Source: Carnegiea gigantea (taxonomy: Eukaryota; Streptophyta; Magnoliopsida; Caryophyllales; Cactaceae). From it: a stretch of DNA of 64,000 nucleotides. The position numbers and the translations under genes are program-made. Below the pieces are notes generated by a model that had not been told where the DNA came from, did not search any database, and was given only the letters and a program-made list of their open reading frames with translations. The stretch is from assembly GCA_029747015.1 (NCBI GenBank), contig JAKOGI010000126.1, positions 739,001-803,000 on the forward strand, in the 5' to 3' direction. Positions 58,511-64,000 of the stretch are shown one piece after another (within the stretch, counting starts at the first letter, position 1; each line of letters starts with the position of its first letter).

Positions 58511-58968
58511 AAATAAAATAAAATAAAACAAGTAGTATTTTCATTTACTATCAATTGTGTTAAGGATGTACCACTTGTTCTTAATGAGCCCATAGCCTTA
58601 ATGTGGTGCATGACAATATGCACTTGATAGAACTCACATATGTGGGGGTCAATGCCTGCCCTCTATGAGAGTCTTAAGTCTAAAGACTCTCTAGAGCATT
58701 AAGAGAATCCAGTTATTGGTGCAAAGGCTATAATGCAACAACATTATCCAAGGATCTTTTATTTTTAGGAAAAATGAGTGTGCATAATTTGATCTTTACA
58801 AATTTCATCCAGGTGCAAGATTTTCCCACCCTAATGGATGTAAGGTAAACTTCTAAACACTAGGTACTAATTCAAGTTTAAAAGACTTTGGTATCTATGC
58901 ATTTTTCCTTCTATTACCCAAAACTTTCGATTTCTACGTTTTCACTTCCTTTGACTCATATGAGGGAA
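58511..58968 (+). other. Copia 3' untranslated region
   Basis: Non-coding DNA ending in a purine-rich ATATGAGGGAA next to the 3' LTR start TGTTGGAG. Confidence 0.65.
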
Positions 58969-59645
58969 TGTTGGAGTTTGCTTCAAAGGAAGAAAGAGAA
59001 ACTTATTCTTCATGTGTCCCACATGAAACTTTTTTAAAGAGCAATACTATATAGCCTTGTCCTCCTTAACTCCCTGGAACGCACGTGGGTAGACGAGTCT
59101 ATAGACCACACAAGCGTGCCACCCGCCTGTCGTGCCGGGCTGGATTACGAGCATAGGCATGGGTATGGGCTCTTATTGACTATTTTTTTGGTCAAAGTCA
59201 ATTAATTAATTTTGGCGAGTAATAATTACAAATCTCGTTTCCATTGTTAAAATTATTTTGTCAATCAGTGCTGATTTTTCTCAAAATAATTGGTACTGAT
59301 TTTTCTCCACTAACTCAGCATTCTTTATTTTTTCCAAATTTAGTGTCCTCTCATCATAAATCCAGCATTTGCTAATAGTGTCAGCCACAAAAAAACAAAC
59401 ACTCTTCCACATTTTTTTCTAGTCTTTCTGATTTGCGTAATTGATCAACAATCCCCATTGTTGTTCATTCAAGTACATCATTTAGACAACAAGTCGTGTA
59501 TTCTTGAATATCGATTTCTCGCGAGTGCCCAATGTGCTGGTGGGGGGAGCAAATTCGGTTTATGGTGGTGGACTACCATGTCACGGCTTCATCTTCTATT
59601 CTAAATCAAATAAGCTTGTTTATTCGCTAGTAGTCGTAGCGTCTC
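58969..59645 (+). repeat. Copia 3' LTR, main fragment
   Basis: It starts TGTTGGAGTTTGCTTC and is collinear with 46251-46301 plus 53348-53925, and it shows the LTR bases missing at the CACTA junction. It is interrupted at 59645 by a solo LTR and finishes at 61044-61055 (TTTTTCCTAACA). Confidence 0.85.
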
Positions 59646-61038
59646 TGTTCAACTAGAGATTGAGTTAATTTATACCCTTTATTGTCTATTATTTGCTCAA
59701 AATAAATTATTAATTTAGGATTTCAACATTGTTTTATTTGTTTTGTAGGAATTTAGAAAAATTTGAAAAAATCAGTAATGCTCATATGATTAATATTGGA
59801 CCAAGTGGAGAAATGAAGAAGAGAAGAGGAAGAGCAGAAAGATCCGATTCCAGCAGTCCATTTTCCTCTCTTGCCAGCCGGTCCAGCTAGTGGCCCAGTT
59901 CGCACCCCTCCTTGGGCCTGTTCTTTCTTTCCAGTTCGCGGCCCGCCCGAAGCCCGACCTCCGGTTTACCCTACCTTTCTGTTTTTTATTTTACTCCTTC
60001 TCGCATGTGCGTCGGTCCAATGGACCCTCTTTTTTGGCCCAATGCCGCCCCTTCACCCATCCCACTTAATGGCCGCATGCCCTTGTCACGTGATGCCGCC
60101 ATCTTCATCCCTATCCTTTCTTCTTCTTCTTCGGTTTCCAACCCAAAAGACCCGAAAAACAGAGCAGACGCTTCTTCTTCCTTTTGAGCCTCGACCATTT
60201 TTTTCCTCTCTCTTCATGTTTCTTAATCACCACCATCATCAAGGCAACCGTTACAACGCGATGGACAGCGTTTAATTCGACATTAATGGGGGCAATCAAG
60301 TGGTTGGACGGCGGCGTTTTTGGGGGCCTTCAAAGCGGTCGAAGTCAGAGGGCAGGAGGGACGAATAGAGCAGCAGTTCTTTTCCTTTTTTTTTGTTCTT
60401 CTTCAGTTCTTCTATCTCAGTTTCAGATCCAGTAATTGACATACTCAAATCGTGTAATTGGGTTGGTTGCATTGAATTCAAGAGGGTTTTATTTCAATTA
60501 AATTGGATTTACAAGCGATTATGTTCCAATTTGCCTTGATAATTTCTTCACTTCAGTTGCTCTGCTTCCCTCCCTCGTTCCATTTTGTCCAATTCCTTGA
60601 GTTGTTCAGTTCAACTCGATTCAGTCTGGGTTGCCCTTGCAGTTTTGGGGTTACTTCTGCCTGAGATAGACTGTTGAATGAAGAGGGTTCTGACGCTTCA
60701 ATCGTGACGTTCCTGGAACATATTTCTCCACTGACTTCAATTTTATGCTATTGTTTGAGCATTTTCTTGCTACTTTTGAATCATTAATTTAGTCACTTCT
60801 GGAAGTTATGATGATTGGTTTTATACTCGATGTTTTGATTCTTGTGTAAGTTTTAGTTCCGTTTAGCCAATGTTGGTTTATTACCCTTTTTATTCTTCTA
60901 ATTTGATATTTGATAAGATGACAAGCTAGTTTAGTTGTAATCTGATTTCACAATTCATCTCTATAGACCGACCCTCAAGTGTTACGATTGACTACTGTAC
61001 ATTTGCGGTTGAAACTAATTGTTATAAAAATCACAACA
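59646..61038. mobile_element. Solo LTR (gypsy-type) inside the copia 3' LTR
   Basis: 1393 bp with ends TGTTCAACTAG and ATCACAACA and flanks GTCTC (59641-59645) and CTCTC (61039-61043), one mismatch. Removing it restores collinearity with the copia 5' LTR end and lets the AAACT TSD be found. Its CT-rich centre carries overlapping short frames (59871-60435) with no domain. Confidence 0.72.
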
Positions 61039-61060
61039 CTCTCTTTTTCCTAACAAAACT

Positions 61061-61939
61061 AACCTAATAATTTGAGTAGCATTCGTTTAGGAAAAGAGTA
61101 ATAGAAGCCTAAATTCCAGCACTAGGAAAAACAACACAATAAGTAGCCCAAAAAGGGATAAGGTAGCAAAAACTTGTCTAGAGAATTCTAAGTAATAGAA
61201 CACAGTGTCAAGTATGCCAGAGAATTACTTTCAGAACAAGAACTGCACTAGCAGAAGTATGGACGTAGGGCCAGAAACCATAATTACCTGAATCAAGGTA
61301 TGCCCCGATATGCGGGAAGAATTTAGCTACACAATATGACACTCAAGAGGGAATATGAATTCCGGTACGCCGGGTCCTTTTTTTAATATAATTATTATTT
61401 TGTTTTTTGTTTTTTGTTTTTTCTTTTTATTGCGTGTGGTACTATAAACATTAACAAAAATTATGGGATTTTTAGAGAAGGAAAAGGCCACATTTTATAA
61501 GATCCTAGTACTAAGTAAGTAGATACTAAAACGCGTAACCCAAAAAAAGGAGCTTTGCCTATGTTTGTGAAAAGAATTTGGGTCTTCTATCAAAATCCAT
61601 TCCTGCTTCTACATGCGAGAGATAGAGAGAGAGCAAGGGCGAAGGAGGGAAAATTCTTAGGTACATACCTAGCACCAAGTACATCTATGTAAGAATTCAT
61701 TTACTTATTTTCCAGCTAATCTTCTTAATGGATACTTTTCAACATATACTAGAATTTAATTTAGAAAAATTTAAAAAGAAAATTGAATTTGGAATATATG
61801 AAGATGCGAATATGTTACAACTAATAAAATGTTTATATTAGAACAGGTATAAATACATAATTTTTGAATCTAAAATTATTTTTATAATGGAAAGAATGTT
61901 ACGAATTTACGCCCATCAGAAAGGAGATGAATCTAAAGG
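61061..61939. other. Anonymous flank
   Basis: No gene recognised. There is a GTTTTTT-type repeat near 61400 and a GAGA tract near 61620. Confidence 0.5.
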
Positions 61940-64000
61940 AGGCAAAGTGTAAATAACTACAACTCAAGAAAAAATTAATTTATTGGAACAATATAAAAAA
62001 ATTATAAAAGAAAAGTTACAAAACTTATTGTCTTGGCTTCAACAAAGAGAACAAGAGTTAAGGATTCATACAGATAAAAATTTAATTAAGCCATGAAAGA
62101 GAGTGTTAGACAAAATTAACCTGATAAATTATGAATTAGAATTAAGAAAAGTAGAAAATATTGAATTAAACAATAATGGCAATTATATAACAGATATCGA
62201 ACATTGGTTTAGTGACGAAGATTAAAAAATAATGTGAGTTTTCCATAAATTGAAAATCAAATAAGAAATATAAAACAATAAATTTAAGAAATAAATCAAT
62301 CAATTAAAAGCTTAGTAATACAAGTGCAACTTATAACTATCGCTTTTGAAGGAATTCTCAAACCAGACAAAAAAGAGAATATATTCCCTTGGAAATAATA
62401 CTTCGAGCAACATTAATTTCAGGTAGCGATGACGAAAATATTTAAAAAGATGCCAAGATAAATTAACAAAAAAAGACAGAACAATTACAACTAGAAAAAA
62501 TATAAGAACAAAGAAAAGTTAAAGATAAAGAAGAACAAGGTGAACAAATTAATTAATGGAAGAATATAAATAAGACAATTGAAGAGCTATTACAAGAATT
62601 TGAAGATCTACAAATTTTCGAGACAATCAGACACGTAAATGTGAACACTGGTGGACTACAGGTAGCTCTTCCAGTAATAATCCAGACTCAGCAACTTTCG
62701 AACAAGGAGAGGCATCAATCCATACAGAAGAATTTGAGCAAAGACTTAAGAAAATATATACCCCCAGATATAAGAGAGGACCAAGACCCAGAACTATTGA
62801 CGATGAATTTATACCACAGATCCCACTATTCAAGATCCAATTCCTCCTTGGGAAACATACCAAACATAGATTGTGTCACAGATAAGAAAAAAGCACTAGA
62901 TGTAAATCCTATATATAAAATAATTATTAACTCTTTTCAAGTAATAGTTCATAACTAGTACAAGAACATATCACCGAACATAAAAAATATAATAGAAGTT
63001 GATGTTAAAAATAATTTAAAAATTGATGTAGAAGGAGTTTGGACTATAGAAAAATGTTTAACAGGACAGTTCAGAGGATATAAATTTGTAACGAAGTTTA
63101 ACCAAGCTAACAAAGAAAAAAGAAAGGAAGCTTTGTATAAGCTAACCACCCGAAGAATTTGTAACCTATGTAATTTCAAAAGCTTCTTTTGTGAATTCAA
63201 TAAATATTATGATGAAGCATATGATTCTGTAGAAAATCAGGAAACGTATATTCAACTTCTACTAAACAAATTCCCACCTCCATGGAATGACTTTTTTTAA
63301 GAAAAATGTGAAGAATTTGCAAGTCAACCTATAGTTTTTAGATCACTAGCGACAGTTCAAACAAGTATTACTAGAGAAATAACTCGACTATATCTACAAG
63401 AATCAAGAAGGAGATATAAAAAGAGATAACAATTTGTTGTAAAGATGTAAGAAAACCAGGACAATATAGAAGTCAGCCATGCGTAAAATATAGACCTAAA
63501 AGAAAGAAAACTATAAAATCGAGGACAAATGAGTCAATATCTAAAATTAGGAACCAAAGTTACTCTAAACCTACAAAATCTCAATGGTCTGTTAACAAAG
63601 CCAGCAAGAAAAGTCACCACTTTAAACATGAAACTCTAAAAAGAGAAAGAACAAACCCAGACAATCGATATTATAAAGAAAGAGAGAACCCACTACTTGT
63701 AAATGTTAGAATTGTGGGCAAATAAGACTTAAGTCTATTGATTGTATGAAAAGAAAAGTAAATTTTGTAAAATTATATACAGAAGATTTAAAGAAATAAA
63801 AGAAGAATTTTAACCCATCAACATTGAAAATTTTGATGAAATATCAGGTTGCTAAGAATTAATAGGAGAAGAAACCACCTAGCAAGAAGAGAGTTTGTCA
63901 GAAACTCACTATAACTACTGAAGAAACTGAAATAATCTAGCAACAAGAACAAGTGAATAATGACAACTATACAGGAATAATAACCTTTAACCAACGACTT
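61940..64000 (+). pseudogene. Endogenous pararetrovirus-like coat-protein region (Caulimoviridae), broken
   Basis: An extremely A-rich plus-strand region with many short frames interrupted by stops and shifts. An E/K/Q-rich coiled-coil-like part (61960-62560) is followed by a segment around 63190-63300 with the phrase CEFNKYYDEAYD and then YIQLLLNKFPPPW, reminiscent of caulimovirid coat proteins. A zinc-finger-like C-x2-C-x4-(L)-x4-C pattern lies at 63704-63745, in which the expected His is Leu and a stop falls at 63707. Downstream polymerase genes, if any, lie beyond the window. A divergent gypsy gag is the main alternative. Nothing here is intact. Confidence 0.5.

Larger units (their letters stand above)
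46251..61055 (+). mobile_element. Old Ty1/copia retrotransposon hosting three later insertions
   Basis: The outer LTR ends are TGTTCGAATT (46251) and CCTAACA (61055), with TSD AAACT at 46246-46250 and 61056-61060. The 5' LTR is split by a CACTA element (46302-53347), the 3' internal region holds a solo LTR (57916-58510) and the 3' LTR is split by another (59646-61038). Removing these leaves two LTRs of about 640-690 bp and a decayed gag-pol. LTR similarity is low, about 75-80 percent by eye, so this is the oldest retrotransposon in the window. Confidence 0.85.

Noticed and set aside
59871..60435. Several overlapping frames up to 134 codons
   Set aside because: They fall inside the CT/GC-rich part of a solo LTR; no motif and both strands are open.
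1..64000. CRISPR arrays, bacterial operons, tRNA or rRNA genes
   Set aside because: None seen; tRNA-like matches are only retrotransposon primer binding sites.

Overview
The window looks like nuclear DNA of a flowering plant. There are no compact operons or bacterial-type genes. Instead it holds plant transposon families (Ty1/copia, Ty3/gypsy, TRIM, CACTA, hAT- and Harbinger-type MITEs), a FAR1/FHY3-type MULE-derived gene, and spliceosomal snRNA genes whose promoters carry the plant upstream sequence element (USE) plus TATA box. The species cannot be named from what is visible. Almost every coding region is broken by stops or frameshifts, so the annotation is mainly one of genome structure.

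Layout. 1-1577 (-): FAR1-like gene, 3' part cut by the window edge, with in-frame stops. 1629-8692 (-): non-autonomous gypsy-type LTR retrotransposon in the form LTR-internal-LTR-(deleted internal)-LTR, flanked by one AGCTG target duplication. 8698-16390: mostly anonymous AT-rich DNA with one candidate exon (12853-13124, -), a Tourist-like MITE (13253-13618), a larger Harbinger-like non-autonomous element (13694-15145) and two divergent CT-rich leaders around 15.9 and 16.2 kb.

16.4-44.0 kb is a tandem segmental duplication of roughly 6.5 kb units carrying snRNA genes. Copy A has U6 (18258, +), U1 (20390, -), a decayed U6 (22146, +) and U2 (22960, +). Copy B has U6 (31911, +), a second truncated U6 (32041, +), an internally deleted U1 (33442, -), a decayed U2 (36928, +) and a decayed U6 (38213, +). 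Copy B is split by two copia elements: 23555-31274 (+, 370-bp LTRs, TSD GGAAT) and 38421-43653 (-, 96-bp LTRs with non-TG starts, TSD CTCAG). A small gene or transcript of unknown function runs through the duplicated unit.

44.4-61.06 kb is nested transposons: a TRIM (44525-44968), an hAT-type MITE (45520-46240), then an old copia element (46251-61055, TSD AAACT). The copia 5' LTR holds a 7-kb CACTA element with remnants of both transposases. Its 3' internal region and its 3' LTR each hold a solo LTR. The right end (about 61940-64000) is AT-rich, broken coding sequence resembling the coat-protein region of an endogenous pararetrovirus (Caulimoviridae).

Functionally, the best candidates for active loci are the U1 (20226-20390, -) and U2 (22960-23155, +) genes. 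Both keep key RNA motifs and correctly spaced promoter elements. The U6 copies all carry lesions. The mobile elements are decayed and explain most of the remaining sequence.
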